Origin: an uncultured Bacilli bacterium
Lineage (GTDB): Bacteria > Bacillota_I > Bacilli_A > RF39 > UBA660
Reading direction: 5' to 3'
NCBI GenBank assembly: GCA_910584165.1
Contig: CAJTZU010000002.1
Span: 265,138 to 329,137 of the forward strand
Length of the DNA: 64,000 nt
Numbering within the stretch: position 1 is the first letter of the stretch; every line of letters starts with the position of its first letter. Below are positions 22,928-31,509 of the stretch, one piece after another. The translations under genes and the position numbers were made by a program. The notes below the pieces were generated by a model. That model worked only from the letters and a program-made list of their open reading frames with translations, did not search any database and was not told the DNA's origin.

Positions 22928-24940
22928 ATGAGGAAAGTAAAAGTAAGCGTTGTTATTCCAATTTATAATGTTGAGAATTATCTTGAAGCATGTTTAAGTT
23001 CTATTGTAAATCAAACTTTTAAAGATATAGAGATTATATGTATTAATGATGGCTCAACAGATAAATCAAAAAATATTTTAAATAGATATGCTAAAAAAGA
23101 TAATAGAGTAATTATGATTAATAAAAAAAATGAAGGCTTATCTATCGCTAGAAATATTGGCATTGATAAGGCAACAGGTGAATATATTATGTTTGTTGAT
23201 TCAGACGATTATTTAGATTTACATACTATAGAAAATCTTTATAATATAGTAAAAAGGAATGATTTAGATACATTATTTTTTTGTGCTGAGACTTTTTATG
23301 AAGATATTAACCCTGATGAATATAAGGAACATTATTTACTTAAAGGAGAATATCCAGAAGTTAAAAGTGGTCAAGAATTATTTTGCGATATGAGAAAGAA
23401 TGGAGATTTTTTTTCAAATGCTTGCCTACAGATTAATAGACTTTCTTTTTTAAAAAAGAATAATATAAGATTTATTGAGGGAATTATTCATGAAGATGAG
23501 CCTTTTACTTTAAATGTTACATTGGTTTCTAAGAGGGCTATGAAAATATCGAATCAGTATTATAAACGAAGAATTAGAAAAGGTTCTATCATGACTAGTA
23601 TGAATTCAGAAATGAATTGTGTGAAAAGTTCTTATGGATGTTTTAAAGGACTAATGAATATTATTCCTAAAATAGAACTTTATGTAGATAAAGAAAAAAT
23701 ATTGAATAATTATAAAAGTTATTTGAATTTTTTGAGAAATGCATCAGCACGTAAAATTAAAAATATTGAAGGCGGCTATCAGTATTTTAAAATCTGTGAA
23801 AACAAAGAGGACTATTTATTTTACAATTATATAATTATGGAATATACTGCTCAACTTAAAAAGATAGAGAGACTAAATCAAGAAATATCAAATTTAAAAC
23901 AAACTGGTAGATTAAAAAAATTATGGAAAACTTTAAAAAGAAAACTTAAAAGGATTTGGATTCTCTATTTTTCTAATTTATATGTATCTGGTCCACAAGT
24001 AAGTATTATTATGACTATTTATAATAGCGAATTATATTTAGATGAGGCTCTTGAAAGTTTAAAAAATCAAAGTTTAAAAAATCTAGAAATCATTTGTGTC
24101 GATGATGGTTCAACCGATCATTCTATGGAAATATTAAATAGATATGCTAATAAAGATTCTCGTTTTAAAATTTTTCAAAAAGAACATACAAATGCGGGAG
24201 ATTCTAGAAATTTTGGCTTGGAAAAAGCAAGAGGGGAATATTTACTATTTTTAGATTCAGATGATATTTTTGATAGGAATTTATGTAAGACGACTTATTA
24301 TCACGCTAAATTAAACAAATTAGAGATTTTGTTATTTGGAAGTAATAAATTATTAATGCAAACAAAAGAGATAGTCCCAAGGAATGAACCAATTTTTGGT
24401 ACTAGAATAGTGCCAAATAGAGTGTATAGTTCTAAGGAACTTTCAAGATTTCTGTTTCAAATTTGTGCTGGAAATGCATGGTCTAAATTATATAATAGAA
24501 AATTTATCAAAAATAATCAATTAAAATTTCAAAGCCTTTCAAGTACAAATGATGCTTATTTTACTAGAACGACTTTTACAAAGGCAAATAGAATAATGGC
24601 GATAAAAAATAAATTAGTAACATATCGTAGTGATTTATCTTCTTCGATTACCAGTAACAGAGATAATAATCCACTTTGCTTTTATGAAGCTTGCTTAGAA
24701 ATTAAGAAGTACTTAGAGAAGGAAGAAATCTGGAAAGATTATGAAAGAAGTTTTAGAAATATGGTGATTTGTGAATTTATTTGGCAATATTCAACATTGA
24801 AAACAGAGCGTGCAAAACAGCTTTTGAAGAATAAATTTAAAAAAGAAGGCATAAAAAAATTAGGCTTAGAAGATATAACTTGTATAGATATTGATTTTCA
24901 TGAGCAATATGGAGAGTTTATACAAATTATTAATAAATAG
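22928..24940 (+). CDS. Two-domain family 2 glycosyltransferase
   Basis: Two GT2 domains lie in tandem in 670 residues. The first starts at residue 4 (VSVVIPIYNVENYLEACLSS) with NDGSTD and the metal-binding FVDSDDYLD. The second starts near residue 357 (VSIIMTIYNSELYLDEALES) with DDGSTD and FLDSDDIFD. A basic, possibly membrane-associated helix (KTLKRKLKRIWILYFSN) links them. Such proteins add sugars to teichoic acid, capsule or glycoprotein. Both domains retain the nucleotide and metal motifs, so both may be active. The sugar cannot be told. It stands alone, without other capsule genes nearby. Confidence 0.87.
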   Translation: MRKVKVSVVIPIYNVENYLEACLSSIVNQTFKDIEIICINDGSTDKSKNILNRYAKKDNRVIMINKKNEGLSIARNIGIDKATGEYIMFVDSDDYLDLHTIENLYNIVKRNDLDTLFFCAETFYEDINPDEYKEHYLLKGEYPEVKSGQELFCDMRKNGDFFSNACLQINRLSFLKKNNIRFIEGIIHEDEPFTLNVTLVSKRAMKISNQYYKRRIRKGSIMTSMNSEMNCVKSSYGCFKGLMNIIPKIELYVDKEKILNNYKSYLNFLRNASARKIKNIEGGYQYFKICENKEDYLFYNYIIMEYTAQLKKIERLNQEISNLKQTGRLKKLWKTLKRKLKRIWILYFSNLYVSGPQVSIIMTIYNSELYLDEALESLKNQSLKNLEIICVDDGSTDHSMEILNRYANKDSRFKIFQKEHTNAGDSRNFGLEKARGEYLLFLDSDDIFDRNLCKTTYYHAKLNKLEILLFGSNKLLMQTKEIVPRNEPIFGTRIVPNRVYSSKELSRFLFQICAGNAWSKLYNRKFIKNNQLKFQSLSSTNDAYFTRTTFTKANRIMAIKNKLVTYRSDLSSSITSNRDNNPLCFYEACLEIKKYLEKEEIWKDYERSFRNMVICEFIWQYSTLKTERAKQLLKNKFKKEGIKKLGLEDITCIDIDFHEQYGEFIQIINK

Positions 24941-24963
24941 GTTTAAGAAAAAGGGAGGAAAAT

Positions 24964-25488
24964 ATGAATAAAGTTTTATTAATATCTGGAAGCAACAGAA
25001 AATGAAATACAGAATATATTTTAAGCCAAATATCTAAAGAAATAGAAAATAGTGAATTAATTTTATTAAGAGAAAAGAATATAGAATATTGTAAAGGATG
25101 TCTAACTTGTCATGAGCATAATAAATGTATTATCAAAGATGATATGAATATTTTATTAAATAAATTACTGGAAGCAGATTTTATTATTTTTGGGGTTCCT
25201 AATTATTTTGATAATGTATCAGGGTTATTTAAAAATTTTATAGATAGACTTTATCCTTTTTATAAGAGTGAGCAATTAAAAGGTAAAAAAGTGATTTTTA
25301 TTTTTGTAGGTGGCGGTAAAGAGGAGGGGACGAAAGAAACATTACATCAATCTATTAATGGTATTTCAAAATATTTGTTGGTGGATATTAAAGCAGGGTT
25401 TAGTTTTAAAGCTTTAAATGGAAATGATATGAAAAAGCAATCTAAAAGCCTTGAATCTTTAATGTGCGAGATAAAAAAATATATTTAG
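24964..25488 (+). pseudogene. Flavodoxin-like NAD(P)H-dependent oxidoreductase, interrupted by one stop
   Basis: Starting at ATG 24964 (after GGGAGG) the frame encodes MNKVLLISGSNRK, then TGA at 25003, then NTEYILSQISKE and a normal flavodoxin-like fold to 25488. Family members have GSxRxGNT for FMN binding at this place, so the TGA stands exactly where a GGA glycine codon is expected: a single G-to-T change. The remainder includes YCKGCLTCHEHNKC and PNYFDNVSGLFKNFIDR, and has no frameshift. This is most simply a very recent nonsense mutation or a sequencing error. The downstream ATG at 25144 would lack the FMN site. Confidence 0.8.
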
Positions 25489-25514
25489 AAAAATCCATGA
25501 TTATGGATTTTTTT
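25489..25514 (+). terminator. Intrinsic terminator after the oxidoreductase
   Basis: A 10-bp stem (AAAAATCCAT and complement) with a 4-base loop and a T run. Confidence 0.8.
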
Positions 25515-25544
25515 CTTAATAGATTAAAAAATAAAGATATTTCA

Positions 25545-25573
25545 TTGATTAATGTAATGGGAAACGGTATAAT
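25545..25573 (+). promoter_or_regulatory. Promoter for the kinase-thioredoxin operon
   Basis: TTGATT, a 17-base spacer and TATAAT. The predicted leader before the ATG at 25685 is about 105 bases, unusually long for this window. It contains a possible CACAAT/ATTGTG hairpin at 25629-25663. Confidence 0.6.
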
Positions 25574-25684
25574 ATTAAAAGTGGGAAATAGAAATTTTAA
25601 AAGAATATAAGATTTGTCACAAAAAGTACACAATTATAGTTATTTAATAATATTGTGAAAATGCTACTGAAAGGTGCTGGATAG

Positions 25685-26407
25685 ATGGATAATTATATAA
25701 AAGAAACAATATTTAAAGATTATCAGAAAAGGTATCAAGATATTGTATTATTGAACGAGAATATTAAAAATTTAAAAATCTCTAAGAAACCTTATTTAAT
25801 AGAATTTTTAGGTTCCTGTAGGAGTGGAAAATCTACTTCTATAGAATTAATTGCAGATGTTTTTAGAAAAAATGGGTTTAAAGTTTTATTAGTGGATGAA
25901 GAAAAGGTAAAAGAAACTAAGAAGGTAAATGAAAATCGCAATCAAAAAATGTCTGTAGATAGTTTAAATTATACACAAAGAGTAATTGAAGAAAAATTTT
26001 TCTTATATGATAATTTCACTCAGGAAGACTATGATATTATCATATTTGATAGAGGAATTAACGATGAATTTATTTGGTTAAAAACTTTTGGAGCTGAAAG
26101 TAAGGAAATTGAAGACTATCATCAAAGATTAGATTATCGTTATGTAGATATGCTACTTATTCTTACTTGTGATATTGAGATTAGTTTAAAAAGAAAATAT
26201 TTAAATTCTCTTTCTATTATGGTTAATAAATGGACGAATCAAGAAACTATGCAGAAATATTTAGATAGTCTAGATGAAGTTTTTCCATATTTAGAACATC
26301 ATGCGAAAAAGATAGCTCAATTTGATAGTTCTAATGTAGATAAAGTAGATGTAGCACTTGACTTATGCAACAAAATAGTTGAAAATATAAGTAATGAGGA
26401 ACAATAA
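25685..26407 (+). CDS. P-loop nucleotide/nucleoside kinase-like protein
   Basis: A Walker A loop is present (EFLGSCRSGKSTSIEL, near residue 45), followed by an acidic strand IIFDRGINDEFIWL, resembling the DR motif of deoxynucleoside and thymidylate kinases, and a basic LID-like part (SLKRKYLNSLSIMVNKW). The 240-residue size fits that superfamily. The substrate is not evident. It may lead an operon with the thioredoxin-domain genes, since only about 28 bases separate it from the next gene. Confidence 0.65.
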   Translation: MDNYIKETIFKDYQKRYQDIVLLNENIKNLKISKKPYLIEFLGSCRSGKSTSIELIADVFRKNGFKVLLVDEEKVKETKKVNENRNQKMSVDSLNYTQRVIEEKFFLYDNFTQEDYDIIIFDRGINDEFIWLKTFGAESKEIEDYHQRLDYRYVDMLLILTCDIEISLKRKYLNSLSIMVNKWTNQETMQKYLDSLDEVFPYLEHHAKKIAQFDSSNVDKVDVALDLCNKIVENISNEEQ

Positions 26408-26435
26408 TGTTCAAATAAAGAAAGTAGGTAAAATT

Positions 26436-27431
26436 ATGGCAAACAAGAAAAATGATAAAAAAGAAGTAGAAGAAAAAGAGGTATCAAAAAAGAAAAATTC
26501 TTCTAAAAAGGAAGAAACAAAAAAAGAAAAGCAAACTACAATTGTAACGAAAGAAGAAACTACTGGAATTAGTGAATTTGCAAAAGGACTAATAATTGGT
26601 GTAGTGGTTACTACTTTTATTGCATTAATTGTAATTCTATTAATTTTAGGAACAAATGATGGAAAAGTGGGAAATAAAGTAACTTCTAATCCATCCTCAG
26701 AAAATGCTAGTGAAGAAATGAAAAAGTTTTATGACTATTTTGAAAGAAAAGAACCAACACTAATCGTTTATGCAAGTTCTCAATGTGGATTTTGTGCGCT
26801 TCAGGAACCAATTGTAGAAAGAATTGGAGAATTATATGATATGGATTATTTCTATATGGATCTTACAAAATTAAGCAGTGATGAAGTATCTAAAGTAGGA
26901 GAACTTTTAGAAACATCAGGAAGCGGAACACCAACTTCTGTTATTGTTGAAAATGGTAAAGTAGTAAGACAAAGCGAAGGAATGATGGAAGGAAAAGATT
27001 ATGTTAAATTTTTAGTAGCAGGTGGAGTATTAGAAAAAGATTCAACTTATAAGGATGAAGATACTTTAATTGATATTACTTATGATAAATTTAAGGAATT
27101 GTTAAACGATAAAACAGCAAGTGTTGTTTTAATGGATCAATATACAAATTGTGGCGAATCTTGTTTAGAAGAAAGAAAAATTGTAAATGCGATAGCAAAA
27201 GAAAACAATATCCCAGTTTATTATTTATCTGGAAATTCTGTAAGTAGTACAGACTTTATTGATAAATTAGGAGATTGGGGATATTCAACAGATGCTTATA
27301 AAAAAGATAAATCTGTAAGTATACCATTATTAATGATAGTTCGTAAAGGAAAAATCGTATGGCACCAAAATGGTAATATGACAGAAAAAGATATTCGTGC
27401 AGAATTAAAAGATAACAAAGTAATTAAATAA
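26436..27431 (+). CDS. Membrane-anchored double thioredoxin-domain protein 1
   Basis: ATG 26436 gives 331 residues: a lysine/glutamate-rich cytoplasmic tail (1-45), one membrane helix (about 50-71) and two thioredoxin-like domains outside. The first has CGFC at 117-120 and a TPT cis-proline region near 165. The second has an unusual CGESC (Cys-x3-Cys) at 239-243 and a SIP cis-proline near 295. The fold suggests thiol-disulfide exchange outside the membrane, like bacteriocin-accessory thioredoxins, but the partner is unknown. The next two genes have the same plan, 20 bases apart, so the three form an operon of paralogues. Confidence 0.78.
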   Translation: MANKKNDKKEVEEKEVSKKKNSSKKEETKKEKQTTIVTKEETTGISEFAKGLIIGVVVTTFIALIVILLILGTNDGKVGNKVTSNPSSENASEEMKKFYDYFERKEPTLIVYASSQCGFCALQEPIVERIGELYDMDYFYMDLTKLSSDEVSKVGELLETSGSGTPTSVIVENGKVVRQSEGMMEGKDYVKFLVAGGVLEKDSTYKDEDTLIDITYDKFKELLNDKTASVVLMDQYTNCGESCLEERKIVNAIAKENNIPVYYLSGNSVSSTDFIDKLGDWGYSTDAYKKDKSVSIPLLMIVRKGKIVWHQNGNMTEKDIRAELKDNKVIK

Positions 27432-27451
27432 AAGAATAAGGAAGTGTTATT

Positions 27452-28318
27452 GTGAGTAAAAAAAGTAATGAAGCAAGTCTTCCAAAAAACAAGTCTTTAA
27501 TGATAGGTTTAGTTTCTACTATGATTCTTATTTTGGTTGTATTATTAGGCTATGTTATTGTAACAAAAGTAGATGCTTATAACGAACGAAAAAAAACAAT
27601 GGAAGAATTTCGTGAGTATGTTAATCAAGAAGAAGTATCATTGGTTTACTATATGCACACAGGCTGTCAGTTTTGTGCTATGGAGGAACCTATTTTGGAA
27701 CAAATATCAAAGGATTATGATTTAAAATATTTGACAATAGATTCTAATGATTTATCTGGAAAAGATAAAAACGAAGTTTTAAATACATTAGGTATTGAAG
27801 GGAAAACACCAACTTTAGTTGTTATGAAAAATGGACATTCTGTTGCAACACATATTGGATATGCAGATGGCTATAAATTAGTAGAGTTTTTTATAAAAGC
27901 GGAACTTTTAGATGAAGGCTCTACTTATAAGCCAGAAGAAAATTTAAATGTTTTAGATTATAAATCTTTTGAGGAAATGAAAGCTTCTGATGAAACCTAT
28001 GTCCTTACAATTGGTAGTTCTACTTGTGATTATTGTAAAGCTGCACGACCAACATTAAGTAATATTGCAAAGGCTTATAATATAGATATTTATTATGTTA
28101 GTTTGGACTATTTATCTAAAGAAGAACGAAATCAATTTTTTCAAGATTTAGAAGATTTAAAATATGATGACAAGACTTTTACAGGAGAGGGGAAAATGAG
28201 AACTCCATCTGTATTAGTTGTAAAAAATAAAAGAGTAGTTGAACATTTAGAAGGATTAGAAGATGTAACTGCTTATGTAAAATTTTTTAAAGAACAAAAA
28301 GTAATAAAAGATGCTTAA
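27452..28318 (+). CDS. Membrane-anchored double thioredoxin-domain protein 2
   Basis: The 288-residue protein begins with GTG after AAGGAAG. A membrane helix covers about 17-38. Two thioredoxin-like domains follow, both with complete active sites: CQFC at 72-75 (with KTPTLVV further on) and CDYC at 192-195 (with RTPSVLV). Both domains therefore look redox-competent, unlike the third paralogue. It is closest in layout to the upstream gene but lacks its long charged tail. Confidence 0.8.
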   Translation: MSKKSNEASLPKNKSLMIGLVSTMILILVVLLGYVIVTKVDAYNERKKTMEEFREYVNQEEVSLVYYMHTGCQFCAMEEPILEQISKDYDLKYLTIDSNDLSGKDKNEVLNTLGIEGKTPTLVVMKNGHSVATHIGYADGYKLVEFFIKAELLDEGSTYKPEENLNVLDYKSFEEMKASDETYVLTIGSSTCDYCKAARPTLSNIAKAYNIDIYYVSLDYLSKEERNQFFQDLEDLKYDDKTFTGEGKMRTPSVLVVKNKRVVEHLEGLEDVTAYVKFFKEQKVIKDA

Positions 28319-28338
28319 TAAAAAAGGGAGTGCTAACA

Positions 28339-29619
28339 ATGAAATGTAAGAAGTGTGGTCATGTTAATAGTGAATATAGTATTATTTGTGAGAATTGTAA
28401 CGCTCCTTTAAGTATTGAAGAAAATAAAGCTTTACAAGAAAAGTATCATAATAAAAATCATCATATTGATATAGAAGAAATTCATGAACATTCTATGGAA
28501 CATGATTTTAATCGTACTAGGAAGCAAGTGTTTAAAGGAGTAATAGTTTTTCTATTGCTCTTTGTCACTTTTGTTGGATATTTTTTAATGAATTATATAT
28601 TGGACAAAGAGTCAAAAGAAATTTTAAATACTTATTCTGAATATATGAAAAGTTCTTCTTCTGCTTTATTTTATTTTGGTGATGATACAAAAATAGATCA
28701 TTTATGTGAAGAGTATTCAAAAAATTATGGGTTTGATTATTTAAATATTGAAGCAAGAAAGTTGAGCAAAAAGAAACAAAGGAAAATTCAAAAAGAATTA
28801 AATATTTATAATATTCATTCTACTCTTGTGATTACACAATCAGGAGTTCCTGTAACTTCTATTACAAATATGAAAGAGGAGGAATTAAAAACGTTCTTAC
28901 AAAAAGAAGGACTAATTTCTTCTTATGAAGGAAATACAAAAGAGTCTTTAGAAGCTTTTAAAAATGCTTTTGAGTCAAATACACCAACTTTGTTATATTT
29001 TCCAACTAGTTATCATGATAAATTGGAGGAAAGTAGTAAAACGTTAGAGTCTATTGCTAATCAGTATTCTTTATCCTACTATGAAGTTTCTGGACATCTT
29101 TTAAGTAAAAGACAACTTTTAAAATTAATGTCACAATTAGGGTATAGTGAAATTCAAGAAGATTTAATTCTTTATATTGTGGATGGTAAGGTAGTTACAA
29201 CTGTAGAAGACACTAAAAAAAGTGACTATTTTAAATTATTAGAATCTTATGGTATAATTGATACATCAAGTGCGGATTATTTAATAAATATTTCTTTTCC
29301 AAAATTTCAAGAATTTTTAAAAGAGGAAAAAACAAAGTATGTTGTTTTGATTGGCTCTAGTGATTGTAGTTATTGTGATAGGGTGAAAACTACGTTAGGT
29401 CAAATTTCTAATCAATATCAAATTATTATTTATTATTTAAATGCTAGTGCTAATTTGGAAGCTATTTCCAAAAAGGTAGAAGAACTTGGTGTAGAAACAG
29501 GTCTTAGTACACCTTTCTTGTTAATTTTTGAAAAAGGAAAAGCATTAGACTATGTAGTTGGACCAACGACAAAGGAATTATATGTTGAGAAACTAACAGA
29601 AATGGGTGTAATACGATAG
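28339..29619 (+). CDS. Zinc-ribbon, membrane-anchored triple thioredoxin-like protein 3
   Basis: I start at ATG 28339 (after GGGAG), not the GTG at 28330. A cytoplasmic zinc ribbon has cysteines at 3, 6, 17 and 20. A His-rich linker and a membrane helix (about 65-86) lead to three thioredoxin-like repeats. The first (LFYFGDDTKIDHLCEEY) and second (LLYFPTSYHDKLEES) have lost the CxxC pair. Only the third keeps it (CSYC, about 343-346, with STPFLL). It is the third member of the paralogous set, with an added metal-binding head that may interact inside the cell. Confidence 0.75.
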   Translation: MKCKKCGHVNSEYSIICENCNAPLSIEENKALQEKYHNKNHHIDIEEIHEHSMEHDFNRTRKQVFKGVIVFLLLFVTFVGYFLMNYILDKESKEILNTYSEYMKSSSSALFYFGDDTKIDHLCEEYSKNYGFDYLNIEARKLSKKKQRKIQKELNIYNIHSTLVITQSGVPVTSITNMKEEELKTFLQKEGLISSYEGNTKESLEAFKNAFESNTPTLLYFPTSYHDKLEESSKTLESIANQYSLSYYEVSGHLLSKRQLLKLMSQLGYSEIQEDLILYIVDGKVVTTVEDTKKSDYFKLLESYGIIDTSSADYLINISFPKFQEFLKEEKTKYVVLIGSSDCSYCDRVKTTLGQISNQYQIIIYYLNASANLEAISKKVEELGVETGLSTPFLLIFEKGKALDYVVGPTTKELYVEKLTEMGVIR

Positions 29620-29628
29620 GAGGATTAT

Positions 29629-30075
29629 ATGGGTACCGTTTTAGAAAAAATAGAAGCTTATGCAAAAAAATATCCTGGGACTATTGCATGGAGAAAAAAA
29701 GCACATGCACAAGTAATCGAAAAACATTTGAATCCAGGGGAGGAAGTTTTATATGCATTTTGTTGTCAAAAAGGATTATCTTCCTTAGAGATTTTTAATA
29801 CTTATGCAGTTGCTTTAACTAATAAAAGACTTTTAATTGCACAAAAAAGAGTTTTATTTGGATATTTATTTTTGGCAATTACACCAGATATGTTTAATGA
29901 TTTAACGATTAGAACTGGAATCATTTGGGGAAAAGCTTGCTTAGATACAGTAAAAGAAGTAGTAGTACTATCCAATTTATCAAAAGCTTCTGTTAGTGAA
30001 ATAGAAACAGCTATTACAGAATATATGATGGTAGAAAAAAAGAAGTATGTGAAAGTGGCCAAGGAAAACGTTTAG
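29629..30075 (+). CDS. Bacterial PH-like domain protein
   Basis: The 148-residue protein shows the pattern of bacterial PH-domain proteins: AQVIEKHLNPGEEVLYAFCCQKG, then YAVALTNKRLLIAQKRVLFGY, then a beta strand run ending in a helix (SEIETAITEYM). There is no membrane segment or signal. It starts nine bases after the thioredoxin gene, so it is probably co-transcribed. Its partner is unknown. Confidence 0.68.
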   Translation: MGTVLEKIEAYAKKYPGTIAWRKKAHAQVIEKHLNPGEEVLYAFCCQKGLSSLEIFNTYAVALTNKRLLIAQKRVLFGYLFLAITPDMFNDLTIRTGIIWGKACLDTVKEVVVLSNLSKASVSEIETAITEYMMVEKKKYVKVAKENV

Positions 30076-30087
30076 TTTTTCTTTTTT
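30063..30087 (+). terminator. Intrinsic terminator of the thioredoxin operon
   Basis: GGAAAAC/GTTTTTC stem with a 5-base loop, then six T. The stop codon of the PH-like gene is in the structure. Confidence 0.65.
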
Positions 30088-30122
30088 GTAAAAAAGAGAT
30101 ATAATAAAGTTAGTGGTGATAT

Positions 30123-31385
30123 ATGAAGAAGAAATATAAGATTAAGTATAAGACAGTATTTATTATTATTTTTGTTATTTTAGTTCTTTTTTGTTGTGTA
30201 AGATTTTATTCAAAGGGGTATACTGTAACTTATAAAGTAGGAAAAGAAAAGTATGAAGTAACAGAAATTTATACAAAAAATGCATCTGATGAAATTAATA
30301 ATTATTATATAGAAATAATTAGTAATCAAGTGGCATATGGTTTTCAGTTTTATCATAGATTTTCTAAGAAAAGAAAAGTGGTAGAAGATATTATTACCTA
30401 TGATGGAGAGTATCAATGTGTTTTACCGATTATAGGTGGGAAAGCAGAAAGTGATTTATTATGTTATAAAGATTATCGTTATTATTTTTATAACACAATA
30501 ATAGGAAAAGAAAGCAATTTAGATAAATTTGTTTCGGAGTTAGATAATAAAATTTATGATAAAAACAATTGGATAGATGATAAGGAAGAAGAAAAAAAGG
30601 AAAATAATATTGTTTATTATCCAAACAATAAAGTAGAAAATCATGTTTTTTCTATTACAAATTTAAAAGGTATTTATCAATTATTAGATGGTGTTAAAGA
30701 AATTTCTATTTTTGATAAAGATATTTATCAAAGAGACTTAAGTACTTTTCTTTCTCGTTATTATGTAACAGCAGACTATGAAGAAAAACAACAATTTAGA
30801 AATTTTTATATTATTGATATGATTAATGGAAAAGTAGAGACGATTAAGGCACCAAATTATATTTCTTTTGATTCTTATATTCAAGGCATTGTAGATAATA
30901 AAATATATATTTATGATAAAGATAATGAAAAACAATACATGATAAATTCAAAGGAAAAAACAGTAAAAGAAGTAGGAAATAATAAAAAGAAAATTAAATA
31001 TTATGAACAAAATAAATGGGAAAAAATTACAACTACAAAAGCTAATAAAAATTTAACTTTTAATTTAATTGAAGAAGAATTAGAATTTCAAAAATATGAT
31101 GAAGTATATCATGTAGGTGGGGAGGTATCCGGATACTATTATTTATTAGAAAAGCAGGAAACTGGCTATCATTTATATAGAACTCCATCGCAAAATAAAA
31201 AGATGATTACTTATATTTCTACCGTTAATGATACTAAGAATATTTATTTATTAGATGACTATGTTTATTTTTTAGATGGGCAATTTATTAAATATTATCA
31301 TGACACAACAGGTGTTAGAACTTTACTAGAATATAGGGAACTAGAATTTAATAAAAATATTATTTTCGGGGTAGCAAAAAACTAG
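30123..31385 (+). CDS. Uncharacterised membrane-anchored extracytoplasmic protein
   Basis: The 420 residues begin with a basic tail and one membrane helix (about 10-27). The rest is lysine- and tyrosine-rich and predicted to lie outside the membrane. From about residue 225 there is a series of short beta-type segments (NFYIIDMINGKVETIKAP, KIYIYDKDNEKQYMINSK, NIYLLDDYVYFLDGQFIKYY) suggesting a beta-propeller. I recognise no family. It has its own short-leader promoter (GATATAATAAAG at 30099-30110, GGTGAT before the ATG) and terminator. Confidence 0.6.
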   Translation: MKKKYKIKYKTVFIIIFVILVLFCCVRFYSKGYTVTYKVGKEKYEVTEIYTKNASDEINNYYIEIISNQVAYGFQFYHRFSKKRKVVEDIITYDGEYQCVLPIIGGKAESDLLCYKDYRYYFYNTIIGKESNLDKFVSELDNKIYDKNNWIDDKEEEKKENNIVYYPNNKVENHVFSITNLKGIYQLLDGVKEISIFDKDIYQRDLSTFLSRYYVTADYEEKQQFRNFYIIDMINGKVETIKAPNYISFDSYIQGIVDNKIYIYDKDNEKQYMINSKEKTVKEVGNNKKKIKYYEQNKWEKITTTKANKNLTFNLIEEELEFQKYDEVYHVGGEVSGYYYLLEKQETGYHLYRTPSQNKKMITYISTVNDTKNIYLLDDYVYFLDGQFIKYYHDTTGVRTLLEYRELEFNKNIIFGVAKN

Positions 31386-31406
31386 AGGGAGCAATTCCTC
31401 TTTTTT
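31384..31406 (+). terminator. Intrinsic terminator
   Basis: AGAGGGA/TTCCTCT stem with a GCAA loop and six T, following the uncharacterised membrane protein. Confidence 0.85.
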
Positions 31407-31449
31407 GATAATTTGAAAGGGTTATGGTATAATGAATATGGTGATATCT

Positions 31450-31476
31450 ATGACAAAGCGATGGTGCCTTTTATAA
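31450..31476 (+). promoter_or_regulatory. Possible tryptophan-containing leader peptide of trpS
   Basis: A tiny frame reads MTKRWCLL and stop. It has the promoter and binding-site arrangement seen for full genes here: TATAAT at 31428-31433, GGTGAT at 31440-31445, then ATG. It contains one tryptophan codon and precedes tryptophanyl-tRNA synthetase by 33 bases, so it could sense charged tRNA-Trp. No clear alternative hairpins are visible, which weakens the idea. Confidence 0.35.
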
Positions 31477-31509
31477 AATAATTTAATTTTGTAAAGGGAG
31501 GAAAATAAT

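Noticed and set aside
22788..22931. A 47-residue frame overlapping the glycosyltransferase start
   Set aside because: It runs through a terminator-like hairpin and its T run, giving a meaningless SFFLY stretch. The upstream AAGGAAAG is weak and no family is seen.
24964..25488. UGA recoded as glycine or tryptophan to explain the TGA in the flavodoxin-like gene
   Set aside because: UGA ends agrA and map in this window, and tryptophan is encoded by TGG throughout, so a genome-wide reassignment does not fit.
30210..30935. Several short hydrophobic frames on the complement
   Set aside because: They lie opposite the long membrane-anchored protein gene and arise from AT-rich sequence; they lack binding sites.
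31407..31509. T-box riboswitch before trpS
   Set aside because: The interval between terminator and start is only about 100 bases, has no AGGGTGGnACCGCG antiterminator sequence and no room for a specifier stem.
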